Shown: positions 1 to 5,737, counted from the first letter of the stretch. The stretch: 5,784 nt of DNA from Bacillota bacterium (GCA_023395435.1 JAEWZG010000051.1:1-5784), one strand, 5' to 3'. Notes: a model not told the origin generated them from the sequence alone. Made by a program: numbers and translations.

Positions 1-327
1 ATTCTCTATAGTATTTTCATTTTCAGAAATAAATCTTAACTTTATGAGGTTAATCTTATCACTAATATTAAATACAGCAGAATTAATATTATTGTTTAAT
101 GCAAGAAATAATATTGTTCGTGCAATTCCATCATAAAGCTCAAGATCAGATTTACTATCAATATAATCTATCACTACGCTTTTATTATTATAATGATATA
201 TTCCAAAACCGATTACATTTCCGTTATCCATGGCTTCAGCAACGCTGACTATTTCATCAGCAATATTTAATTCTTCAAATAGCTTATAGTATTTTTTATA
301 ATCCCTTGCTTGTACAATTTCGAGCAT
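1..327 (-). CDS. Probable GNAT-like acetyltransferase family protein, 3' end outside the window
   Basis: The frame is open for 109 codons from an ATG at 325-327 to the left edge, so the C-terminus is missing. AAGGAAG (334-340) lies 6 bases before the ATG, and the start follows the rluB stop by one base (TGA-C-ATG), which indicates translational coupling. Residues about 27-44 (VSVAEAMDNGNVIGFGIYHY) look like the paired beta strands of a GNAT N-acetyltransferase fold, where a 'dG-vvGf' turn is typical. Residues 66-86 (DGIARTILFLALNNNINSAVF) resemble the following helix and strand. A canonical acetyl-CoA loop (R/Q-x-x-G-x-G/A) is not visible, so catalytic activity is uncertain. From general familiarity, small proteins of this kind often follow rluB in Ruminococcus relatives, and their usual length suggests only a short C-terminal piece is missing. 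That the gene is real is well supported. The family call is inference and the substrate is unknown. Confidence 0.6.
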   Translation of the reverse strand, partial: MLEIVQARDYKKYYKLFEELNIADEIVSVAEAMDNGNVIGFGIYHYNNKSVVIDYIDSKSDLELYDGIARTILFLALNNNINSAVFNISDKINLIKLRFISENENTIEN

Positions 328-328
328 G

Positions 329-1063
329 TCAATCTTCCTTACCTATAGAATTCCTTAAAGAACGAAGTTCTTCGGCTGTAAGTTCACGCCATGTCCCAGG
401 CTTAAGCATACCAAGCTTTATAGGACCAACGCCTGTTCTTTTAAGTCTTGCTACTTCAAGACCGACAGCCTCACACATTCTTCTTATCTGTCTGTTTCTT
501 CCCTCACGGATTACCATCTGAATAACAACTCGTCCAGTTTCTTTTGTGAGGACATTTATTGTTGCAGGCAGGGTCTTCTTTCCGTCAATTAAAACACCCT
601 CAGTGAGCTTTACTAACTGTTCGTCAGTAATATCAGGTCTTACTGTTACGCGATATGTTTTACTGACGTGCTTACTTGGGTGCATAATACTATTAGCAAA
701 AACACCATCATTTGTAAACAAAAGCAAGCCCTCAGAATTACGATCAAGTCTTCCTATAGGATAAACTCTCTCCGACACTCCTGAAAGCAGCTCTGTAACA
801 CATCTTCTGCCCATTTCATCCTCCATAGTTGTAACATATCCACGAGGCTTGTTGAGCATTATATAAGTAAACTGTTTCTTTTTATCAAAATATATTCTTT
901 CGTCATCAACAGTAATAATATCTCTTGCTGGGTCGCCCTTATCACCGAGCTTTACAGGGTGTCCGTTGTTTTTTACCCTATTTTTTGAAATAAACTCCTC
1001 GGCTTTTCTTCTTGAACAAAATCCACTGTCACTGATAATTTTCTGTATTCTTATTTTTTCCAA
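329..1063 (-). CDS. rluB: 23S rRNA pseudouridine synthase, RluB/RsuA family
   Basis: This enzyme isomerises a specific uridine in 23S rRNA to pseudouridine (position 2605 in E. coli numbering for RluB) during large-subunit assembly in the cytoplasm. The 244-residue product has an N-terminal S4 RNA-binding domain (about 3-50, IRIQKIISDSGFCSRRKAE). The catalytic domain has the family motif GRLDRNSEGLLLFTNDG at 104-120, in which D107 is the expected catalytic aspartate, followed by KTYRV (136-140) and REGRNRQIRRM (186-196). Length and domain order match RluB. The start is TTG at 1061-1063: an in-frame TAA lies immediately upstream, no ATG is available, and the protein then begins MEKIRIQ as family members do. 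It lies 26 bases after dacF and 1 base before the GNAT-like gene. RluB versus RsuA/RluE/RluF specificity is inferred from this Firmicutes gene neighbourhood. Confidence 0.93.
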   Translation of the reverse strand: MEKIRIQKIISDSGFCSRRKAEEFISKNRVKNNGHPVKLGDKGDPARDIITVDDERIYFDKKKQFTYIMLNKPRGYVTTMEDEMGRRCVTELLSGVSERVYPIGRLDRNSEGLLLFTNDGVFANSIMHPSKHVSKTYRVTVRPDITDEQLVKLTEGVLIDGKKTLPATINVLTKETGRVVIQMVIREGRNRQIRRMCEAVGLEVARLKRTGVGPIKLGMLKPGTWRELTAEELRSLRNSIGKED

Positions 1064-1070
1064 TTAATTT

Positions 1071-1080
1071 CTCATCCTTT
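1071..1080 (-). promoter_or_regulatory. Ribosome binding site for the TTG start of rluB, with an overlapping mini-ORF
   Basis: On the minus strand the leader reads AAAGGATGAG and then AAATTAA before the TTG. AAAGGA (1075-1080) is the only Shine-Dalgarno match and sits 11 bases from the TTG, slightly far. The ATG inside AAAGGATG opens a three-codon frame (ATG AGA AAT TAA) that ends directly at the TTG and is in frame with it. That ATG overlaps the Shine-Dalgarno sequence and so is unlikely to be used efficiently. Confidence 0.5.
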
Positions 1081-1089
1081 ATGTATTGT

Positions 1090-2232
1090 TTATTTAAATA
1101 CATTCCTTATAAATTTTTTTAATGAAAACTTCGGCTCTATATACAATTCTATTATATCTTCATCAAGCACTATAGGCACTGTCTGAACTACCTGATTATC
1201 TATAAGATAGTCAGCTCTTCCGATAATATCACCTTTTTTAGCAGGGGCATAAATAAACTTCGGCAGATATACTTTTTTTTCAACATTTGGCGTATTATTC
1301 CCAAACATTGTAATAGTTGCTGGAATCTGCTGTTTAACAAAAGCGACCTCTCTTTTTCCACCAACTACGTGAACCAGCATATTCATGCTATCAATAGGAA
1401 TTTCGACCTTTTTCACCATTGAAAACCCATAATCATACATACAAACATGATCGTTCCAGTCACTTGGAGCATTAAGTGTAACACATATTAGTGTAACGCC
1501 ATCTCTTGTACAAGCTGATACAAGACATCTTTTTGCTTTGTCAGTAAAACCAGTTTTTACGCCGATGCAACCATTATATTGCTTTAATAATTTATTTGAA
1601 TTGTAAAGCCATCTGATGTACGGTGGGTTACCATATTGAAGCTCAACCTTTGGTGTCGAACATATTTCCCTGAAGGTTGGATTTTTCAATGCTTCCTGCG
1701 TGAGCAGTGCCATATCACGTGCTGTTGAATAATGATAACTTGTATAATCATCAAGCCCCGACGGTGTGACAAAACTTGAATGCTTCATGCCGATTTTCTT
1801 GGCTCGTTGATTCATTAGCTTTGCAAAATTATTAATACTGCCAGCAACTTTAACTGCTGTTGCATTTGCTGCATCATTCCCGCTTGGGAGCATCATTCCA
1901 TAGCATAAAATACGTTTGGTTACCTGATCACCTTCAACAAGCCCCATTGAAGAACCTTCAACCTTTATTGCATTTGAATCAACTGTAAAATACTCATCAA
2001 GATTTCCGCTTTCAATAGACAAAAGTGTTGTCATAATTTTTGTTGTACTCGCCATTGGCATTATCTGATCTGCATTTTTTTCATACAATACTTTACCGGT
2101 AGTAGCATCAATAAGTATAGCAGATTTAGCAGATATATTAACACTGCCGACAGCATCGGCAGTGTTATCAGCCGGCATAAATAGAAATGGTAAAATCAAA
2201 GCAACAATCATACTAAAAAGCAATTTCTTCAT
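1090..2232 (-). CDS. dacF: Secreted D-alanyl-D-alanine carboxypeptidase (DacF/PBP5-type, peptidase S11)
   Basis: A serine peptidase that removes the terminal D-Ala from peptidoglycan pentapeptides outside the cytoplasmic membrane, controlling cross-linking. Numbered from the ATG at 2230-2232 (380 residues), a signal peptide spans about 1-27 (basic MKK, hydrophobic 4-19, A-D-A cleavage site at 25-27). All three active-site motifs are present: S62-T-T-K65, S117-G-N119 and K226-T-G228. Residues about 273-368 match the beta-rich PBP5 C-terminal domain. The last dozen residues (FSLKKFIRNVFK) are basic and amphipathic, as expected for membrane anchoring. A GTG six bases upstream is in frame but overlaps the GAGGTG ribosome binding site, so the ATG is preferred. 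In Bacillus, DacF and DacB act in spore cortex synthesis, and the ytfJ neighbour fits that. A general vegetative role is equally possible. Confidence 0.93.
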   Translation of the reverse strand: MKKLLFSMIVALILPFLFMPADNTADAVGSVNISAKSAILIDATTGKVLYEKNADQIMPMASTTKIMTTLLSIESGNLDEYFTVDSNAIKVEGSSMGLVEGDQVTKRILCYGMMLPSGNDAANATAVKVAGSINNFAKLMNQRAKKIGMKHSSFVTPSGLDDYTSYHYSTARDMALLTQEALKNPTFREICSTPKVELQYGNPPYIRWLYNSNKLLKQYNGCIGVKTGFTDKAKRCLVSACTRDGVTLICVTLNAPSDWNDHVCMYDYGFSMVKKVEIPIDSMNMLVHVVGGKREVAFVKQQIPATITMFGNNTPNVEKKVYLPKFIYAPAKKGDIIGRADYLIDNQVVQTVPIVLDEDIIELYIEPKFSLKKFIRNVFK

Positions 2233-2237
2233 ATTCA

Positions 2238-2243
2238 CACCTC
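2238..2243 (-). promoter_or_regulatory. Ribosome binding site that sets the dacF start
   Basis: GAGGTG on the minus strand lies 5 bases from the ATG at 2230-2232. The in-frame GTG at 2236-2238 shares a base with this site and could not use it, so the 380-codon reading from ATG is favoured. Confidence 0.75.
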
Positions 2244-2250
2244 AAAGTAG

Positions 2251-2279
2251 TTTATATGAATTATTATGCAGGTTGTCAG
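2251..2279 (-). promoter_or_regulatory. Candidate internal promoter for dacF
   Basis: Minus-strand CTGACA (2274-2279) and TATAAA (2251-2256) are separated by exactly 17 bases. Each differs from the sigma-A consensus at one position. The predicted transcript would start near 2244, leaving only about 12 leader bases that begin at the Shine-Dalgarno sequence, which is unusually short. It lies in the longest gap within the cluster (69 bases). The match could be chance in AT-rich DNA, and no clear sporulation sigma-factor pattern was recognised. Confidence 0.35.
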
Positions 2280-2301
2280 TCGAAAATTCTTGAAAAATAG
2301 A

Positions 2302-2685
2302 TTATTGCTCGTCCTTCTTTTCTTTCTTCTTTACAATTGATGTAATTTTATCAATAACATCAGGGATCATATTAACAACAGCATTTGAAGAATTTGCATT
2401 CATTGACATCTGAAGAAGCTTAACATCACCATTAGCGATTACTATAAATGCGATTGGAGAGATTGATACACCTGCACCACTTCCTCCTCCAAAAAGATCT
2501 TTTGCTGATTTTGATGAGATATCAGATCCACCGGAAGCAAATCCGAAGGATACCTTTGATACAGGAATAATTGTTATTCCATCTGCTGTTGTAATAGGGT
2601 CACCAATAATTGTCTCAACATCAACCATTTGCTTAATTTTTTCTAGTGAAGCGCCTATAAGTCCTTCAATTGGGTGATCACTCAT
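2302..2685 (-). CDS. ytfJ: YtfJ/GerW-family sporulation protein
   Basis: The 127-residue product matches the YtfJ (GerW) family in length and pattern. The N-terminal HPIEGLIGASLEKIKQMVDVETIIGDPI (4-31) is followed by the diagnostic VSKVSFGFASGGSD (42-55), a glycine-rich loop FGGGSGAGVSISPIAFIVI (65-83), and a charged Lys-rich tail (119-127). There is no signal peptide. In Bacillus subtilis GerW is a forespore-made protein needed for normal spore germination, but its biochemical activity is not established. Homologues also occur in Clostridia that are not known to sporulate readily, so presence does not prove sporulation. The ATG (2683-2685) is preceded by CGGAGA at 9 bases, which lies inside the last codons of the DUF2953 gene, and the stop-to-start gap is 3 bases. 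Pairing with a DUF2953 gene is the same as the ytfI-ytfJ arrangement in Bacillus. Confidence 0.92.
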   Translation of the reverse strand: MSDHPIEGLIGASLEKIKQMVDVETIIGDPITTADGITIIPVSKVSFGFASGGSDISSKSAKDLFGGGSGAGVSISPIAFIVIANGDVKLLQMSMNANSSNAVVNMIPDVIDKITSIVKKKEKKDEQ

Positions 2686-2688
2686 TTT

Positions 2689-3531
2689 TTACATCTCCGT
2701 TTCATTTTTTCGTTTTTCGAGTTTGAATTTAGTATATATATATTTAATTAAAATAAACATTGCAATCGCAATAATTGTACTTGGTCGAGTTTTTATCTTT
2801 CCTGAAAATGCATATTCACTATCTGGTGAATTATATTTTGCCGATATATTGACTTTTTTTATTGACACTGTAAGAAAGCTTGTTATTACACCAAGTGCTC
2901 CATAAACTGCACCATTCATCTTTCCATAAGACATCGCACATTCATATGCATCATCATTAGCAACAGCAATATCAACTTTTAAATCATTAATTCTAATTGC
3001 TTTAATCAGCTTTTTAACTGCCTTTTTTCCAAGTGGAATATATGGCTTTATTTCCTCCCACTTATCCTTTAAGTCATCAAGCTTTTCAAAAAGTTTATTC
3101 TTCTTTTTTTCTTCACTATCATCATCAGACGATAAATTATCAGACTTATGTTGTGTATCATCATTAGAATTATCCTTTAACTCATTTTCAGGAGCATTAT
3201 CCTCAGGATCAATCTTTACTTCAGTTTCGTGAATTGGTTGATCAATGTTATTATCAAAAGATATGCTTTGTGGCTGCTTTTGCTTAATTTCTTCATATTT
3301 TGCTTTTTCTTTAGCAAGATTTTTTTCAAGCTTTTTCTTTTTTCTCTTATTTTTTCTTATTTGTCTTTTTTTATTCTTCTTTTTTTCTTTGAAAGGATAA
3401 ATAGTAAAAAATAGATACTTAGCTTTTGAATTAAACTTATTATCTGAATAATCAACAGTTAAAACAACAGAAAAATGTAGGAGTATGAATATTATTAAAA
3501 TAACTGATAGAATTATATATAAAGCTATCAT
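2689..3531 (-). CDS. DUF2953 membrane protein (YtfI-like)
   Basis: The function is unknown. The 280-residue protein begins with a hydrophobic membrane segment (about 2-24, IALYIILSVILIIFILLHF) followed by VVLTVDYSDNKFNSKAKYLFFTIYPF (22-47), which is the DUF2953 N-terminal pattern. Next come an extremely Lys/Arg-rich stretch (48-86) and an acidic, Asp/Asn/Glu/Ser-rich low-complexity linker (about 90-141). The DUF2953 core resumes at 145-247 (LFEKLDDLKDKWEEIKPYIP; DLKVDIAVANDDAYECAMSYG). A second hydrophobic segment (251-267) precedes a charged tail. The ATG at 3529-3531 is chosen because GGAGG lies 5 bases upstream. An in-frame TTG at 3541-3543 overlaps that site. It sits 16 bases after scpB and 3 bases before ytfJ. 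Linkage to ytfJ suggests a shared sporulation or envelope role, but that is inference. Confidence 0.85.
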   Translation of the reverse strand: MIALYIILSVILIIFILLHFSVVLTVDYSDNKFNSKAKYLFFTIYPFKEKKKNKKRQIRKNKRKKKKLEKNLAKEKAKYEEIKQKQPQSISFDNNIDQPIHETEVKIDPEDNAPENELKDNSNDDTQHKSDNLSSDDDSEEKKKNKLFEKLDDLKDKWEEIKPYIPLGKKAVKKLIKAIRINDLKVDIAVANDDAYECAMSYGKMNGAVYGALGVITSFLTVSIKKVNISAKYNSPDSEYAFSGKIKTRPSTIIAIAMFILIKYIYTKFKLEKRKNETEM

Positions 3532-3536
3532 AACAT

Positions 3537-3541
3537 CCTCC
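3537..3541 (-). promoter_or_regulatory. Ribosome binding site that sets the DUF2953 gene start
   Basis: A full GGAGG on the minus strand lies 5 bases before the ATG at 3529-3531, within the 16-base gap after the scpB stop. It argues against the upstream in-frame TTG, which overlaps this site. Confidence 0.8.
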
Positions 3542-3547
3542 AAAAAA

Positions 3548-4114
3548 TTAAACTGTTGCTAATTCGTTCTCTTCATCTATATCATTAAAGCTTACCTGGT
3601 CATTATGATTCGGTAACGGTGGAAGATCATCAAGTGATGATAGCTTAAAACAACGAAGAAAGGTGTTTGTTGTTCTGTATGCTATAGGTCGTCCAGGGAC
3701 ATCAAGACGCCCTGATTCTTCCAGCAAATCTTTTTCAACAAGAGAATTTACTACATATGAGCTGTCAACTCCCCTGACGTGTTCAACAAAAGCCTTTGTA
3801 ACTGGCTGATTATATGCAATTATCGTTAAAACCTCCATTGCGGCAGGTGAAAGAGTAGCATTCTTCTTACTTTCAATTGCTGCTTTTATTGGTCCAGCAA
3901 ACTCAAGTCTTGTTGTGATCTGATAACAATCACCGAGCTTTAAAACTCTTAAAGCACTCTGACAGTTTTCATATCTGTCCTCAAGAAGCTGAATCATTTT
4001 AGGAAGTGATTCAAGTTCAACACCACTTGCAGACGAAAGCTTGTCCCCGCTTATCGGATCACCACAGGCAAACAGTATAGCCTCAAGTGTTGAGATTTTT
4101 TCATCTATATTCAT
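3548..4114 (-). CDS. scpB: Segregation and condensation protein B (ScpB)
   Basis: ScpB dimers bind the kleisin ScpA and, with SMC, form the bacterial condensin that organises and segregates the chromosome. The 188-residue product shows two winged-helix domains. The first begins with the family opening ISTLEAILFACGDPIS (7-22). The second (about 88-150) carries LSPAAMEVLTIIAYNQPVTKAFVEHVRGV and the diagnostic GRLDVPGRPIAYRTTNTFL (135-153), followed by FKLSSLDDLPPLP (156-168). The acidic tail after 168 is variable in the family. The start is ATG at 4112-4114. An in-frame TTG at 4130-4132 would add six residues but overlaps the GAAAGGT Shine-Dalgarno sequence. The gene follows scpA by 24 bases, the usual order, and the two products act together. 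Confidence 0.95.
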   Translation of the reverse strand: MNIDEKISTLEAILFACGDPISGDKLSSASGVELESLPKMIQLLEDRYENCQSALRVLKLGDCYQITTRLEFAGPIKAAIESKKNATLSPAAMEVLTIIAYNQPVTKAFVEHVRGVDSSYVVNSLVEKDLLEESGRLDVPGRPIAYRTTNTFLRCFKLSSLDDLPPLPNHNDQVSFNDIDEENELATV

Positions 4115-4123
4115 ATTAGTCTT

Positions 4124-4130
4124 ACCTTTC
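4124..4130 (-). promoter_or_regulatory. Ribosome binding site that sets the scpB start
   Basis: GAAAGGT on the minus strand, with its AAAGG core (4125-4129) 10 bases from the ATG at 4112-4114. It lies in the 24-base gap after scpA and includes a base of the rejected TTG start. Confidence 0.6.
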
Positions 4131-4138
4131 AAGTCTGA

Positions 4139-4852
4139 TTAAGTATTTGAAACAATTCGTCTATTGAAGCTTATCTCGGTATTATCATCATTAAGGATAA
4201 CACGTCCTGATTTTGTTAGTTCAAGTACAGCTAAAAAAGTCGCTACACGTTCTGACCTGTCATTCATTCCTTCATAAAGCTTATCAACTGAAAAAACTTC
4301 ACCGTTATAAAGCTTTTTAAGTACATAAATGATTTTTGATGTTACAGAAACAATACGCTTTGAAACAATCGGAGTAAATGCAGATGCTTCAACAGGCTTG
4401 TTATTTTTTTCTTTAGTCACAACAAGACTATATGCAATAAGCAAATCTTCAGGTTCATGTATAACAGCATAGGTTTTGTCTATCTCAATTTCAAGCTGAT
4501 TACGGACGAATATTTCCCCACCAATATAAGAAAGTGAAAGACGCTGTGCAGCTTTCTTACAGAGAGAATATTCAATCAACCTTCCCTCAAGTTCTTTTTT
4601 AAGCTCGGTAGCTTCCTCGTGTTGAGGAAGGAGAGATACTGTCTTTATATATACAAGTCTTGCTGCCATTTCAAGAAATTCACCAGCATACTCCATATCC
4701 TGCTCGGAAATTCCGTCAATATAATCAAGATACTGAACAAGAAGCAATGAAATTTCAATATTAGCAATATCAAGCTTATGCTTTGATATAAGATATAATA
4801 AAAGGTCGAGTGGACCTTCAAAAGTATCAAGTTTATATGATACAGTACTCAT
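4139..4852 (-). CDS. scpA: Segregation and condensation protein A (ScpA, kleisin)
   Basis: ScpA is the kleisin that bridges SMC heads and carries ScpB, acting on the nucleoid. The 237-residue product starts with the family signature YKLDTFEGPLDLLLYLI (6-22) followed by SKHKLDIANIEI (23-34), the SMC-neck-binding helical domain. EFLEMAARLVYIKTVSLLP (58-76) and the charged segment LKKELEGRLIEYSLCKKAA (84-102) continue the standard architecture. The C-terminal winged helix that contacts the SMC cap shows RSERVATFLAVLELTKSGRVIL (199-220). The ATG at 4850-4852 shares one base with the stop of the protease gene (TAATG), so translation is probably coupled. Upstream GGTGATG is only a weak ribosome binding site, which fits coupling. 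Confidence 0.95.
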   Translation of the reverse strand: MSTVSYKLDTFEGPLDLLLYLISKHKLDIANIEISLLLVQYLDYIDGISEQDMEYAGEFLEMAARLVYIKTVSLLPQHEEATELKKELEGRLIEYSLCKKAAQRLSLSYIGGEIFVRNQLEIEIDKTYAVIHEPEDLLIAYSLVVTKEKNNKPVEASAFTPIVSKRIVSVTSKIIYVLKKLYNGEVFSVDKLYEGMNDRSERVATFLAVLELTKSGRVILNDDNTEISFNRRIVSNT

Positions 4853-5514
4853 TACTTCATCACCGCTTCAAAAATAAGGTCTACATAGCCTGTAAGGAAA
4901 TCAAGGATATTTAAAAGTCCATATTGCAAGAAAGCAAGAGGTCTGTCCAAAATTCCTGAAAAAATTACAATAATCATACCAATAAAAATATACTGTTCAT
5001 ACTGCATTATCTTAAAGTATGTTCTTGACGGTAAAAATAACGTTGCTATTCGTGAACCATCTAGCGGTGGAATAGGTAATAAATTGAATATTCCAAGTCC
5101 AATATTTAATATAACAATATATGAGAGTACCTGCATGATTTTGACAGTATCAAAACTATTAATATAGCCAAGAAAACCGACAACTTTATAAATAATAATA
5201 AATATATAAGCCATTAAAATATTTGATACAGGTCCAGCCAATGAAGATATTGCCATACCAGCTTTTCTATTTTTGAAATTCCTAGGATTTATAGGTACAG
5301 GCTTAGCCCATCCAAATCCGACCAAAAGCATTGCTAAAGATCCAAAAGGATCAAGGTGCTTCATAGGATTAAGAGTGATTCTTCCCTGATATTTTGCAGT
5401 ATTATCACCAAGTTTAGAAGCGACCCAAGCATGAGCACATTCATGAACTGGCAATGCTGTAAATAATACAAGTGCTTTTATTAATAAATTGACTGGATCG
5501 AAATTATCTAACAT
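4852..5514 (-). CDS. Site-2 protease-family membrane metalloprotease (peptidase M50)
   Basis: An intramembrane zinc metalloprotease of the compact type lacking PDZ domains, common in Firmicutes as 'site-2 protease family protein'. The 220-residue product contains H24-E25-C-A-H28 (HExxH; two zinc ligands and the catalytic Glu) in the first hydrophobic segment. NPMKHLDPFGSL (49-60) follows, and then NLLPIPPLDGSR (144-155), whose D152 is the expected third zinc ligand. Hydrophobic segments are at about 8-28, 56-70, 92-114, 127-147 and 172-190, with another possible one near 193-215. The start is ATG at 5512-5514, with GTGAGGTT (5518-5525) giving a good ribosome binding site. It is first in the cluster and overlaps scpA by one base. 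Its substrate is unknown. Adjacency to scpAB is widespread in this group of bacteria but does not itself show a functional link. Confidence 0.93.
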   Translation of the reverse strand: MLDNFDPVNLLIKALVLFTALPVHECAHAWVASKLGDNTAKYQGRITLNPMKHLDPFGSLAMLLVGFGWAKPVPINPRNFKNRKAGMAISSLAGPVSNILMAYIFIIIYKVVGFLGYINSFDTVKIMQVLSYIVILNIGLGIFNLLPIPPLDGSRIATLFLPSRTYFKIMQYEQYIFIGMIIVIFSGILDRPLAFLQYGLLNILDFLTGYVDLIFEAVMK

Positions 5515-5563
5515 ATTAACCTCACTTACATAAAAAACTATTTTACCCCATTATAAAAACATA

Positions 5564-5587
5564 TTCAGTATAATATATTTTTCAGTA
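5564..5587. repeat. Direct repeat TTCAGTA x2 across the operon promoter
   Basis: Plus-strand TTCAGTA occurs at 5564-5570 and 5581-5587, a 17-base period. On the minus strand this reads TACTGAA twice. The downstream copy overlaps the promoter -10 (TATACT) and the other lies in the spacer. It could be a pair of regulator half-sites or chance in AT-rich DNA. Confidence 0.4.
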
Positions 5588-5595
5588 AAATTCAA
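5567..5595 (-). promoter_or_regulatory. Sigma-A-type promoter of the M50-scpAB operon
   Basis: Minus-strand TTGAAT (5590-5595) and TATACT (5567-5572) are separated by exactly 17 bases. The start of transcription would be near 5560, giving a leader of about 45 bases with the GTGAGGTT ribosome binding site at its end. No attenuator or riboswitch-like fold is evident in this short leader. It is the best-scoring site by eye upstream of the first gene. Confidence 0.7.
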
Positions 5596-5664
5596 GCATA
5601 TTACTCTTATAATTGGCTAAAATACAGTGGCGAAAACTTTTTTTGAAGATTTTTTTTAAAACAC

Positions 5665-5693
5665 TTGATTTTTTTTATATTATCTGCTAAGAT
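5665..5693 (+). promoter_or_regulatory. Strong sigma-A promoter of rpmB with extended -10
   Basis: TTGATT (5665-5670), a 17-base spacer and TAAGAT (5688-5693), with TG at 5685-5686 forming an extended -10 (TGCTAAGAT). The upstream region 5638-5660 contains T-runs (7 and 8 or more bases) that may act as an UP element. Transcription would begin near 5700, giving a leader of about 38 bases. Together with the minus-strand promoter at 5567-5595, it makes 5515-5737 a divergent promoter region with about 70 bases between the two -35 boxes. Confidence 0.8.
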
Positions 5694-5720
5694 ATTAATG
5701 TTGACTTTATGAACAAGAGA

Positions 5721-5737
5721 AAAGGAGGTGCAACCTC
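5721..5737 (+). promoter_or_regulatory. rpmB ribosome binding site within a short inverted repeat
   Basis: AAAGGAGGTG (5721-5730) is a near-perfect anti-16S match, placed 7-9 bases before the ATG. It is part of a perfect inverted repeat, GAGGT (5725-5729), loop GCA, ACCTC (5733-5737), directly abutting the ATG. If formed in mRNA, the stem would hide the Shine-Dalgarno sequence. The stem is only 5 base pairs with a three-base loop, so stability is modest. Confidence 0.75.

Noticed and set aside
306..764. Two plus-strand open frames of about 70 codons (306-521 and 546-764)
   Set aside because: They lie entirely antisense to rluB (the first also overlaps the start of the gene after it), have no ribosome binding site and no recognisable protein pattern. 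The minus-strand frame carries all the RluB motifs.
2282..2301. Possible terminator after ytfJ
   Set aside because: The gap has AT-rich sequence but only a 3-base-pair TTC/GAA stem and no GC-rich hairpin with a T-run, so read-through into dacF is expected.
2723..3414. Plus-strand hydrophobic open frames at 2723-2905 and 3229-3414
   Set aside because: They are antisense to the DUF2953 gene. Their Phe/Leu richness is simply the complement of its Lys-rich codons.
4645..4830. Minus-strand 61-codon hydrophobic frame inside scpA
   Set aside because: It is in a different frame from scpA, whose diagnostic FEGPLDLLL motif covers the same bases. No ribosome binding site.
5550..5578. Minus-strand TATAAT (5550-5555) as the operon promoter
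   Set aside because: The matching -35 window is AT-only with no TTGACA likeness. The TTGAAT-N17-TATACT site just upstream is preferred.
5581..5613. Plus-strand TATAAT at 5608-5613 as a second rpmB promoter
   Set aside because: No acceptable -35: the position 17 bases upstream reads GTAAAA, and TTCAGT would need a 21-base spacer. The extended -10 promoter at 5665-5693 is far better.
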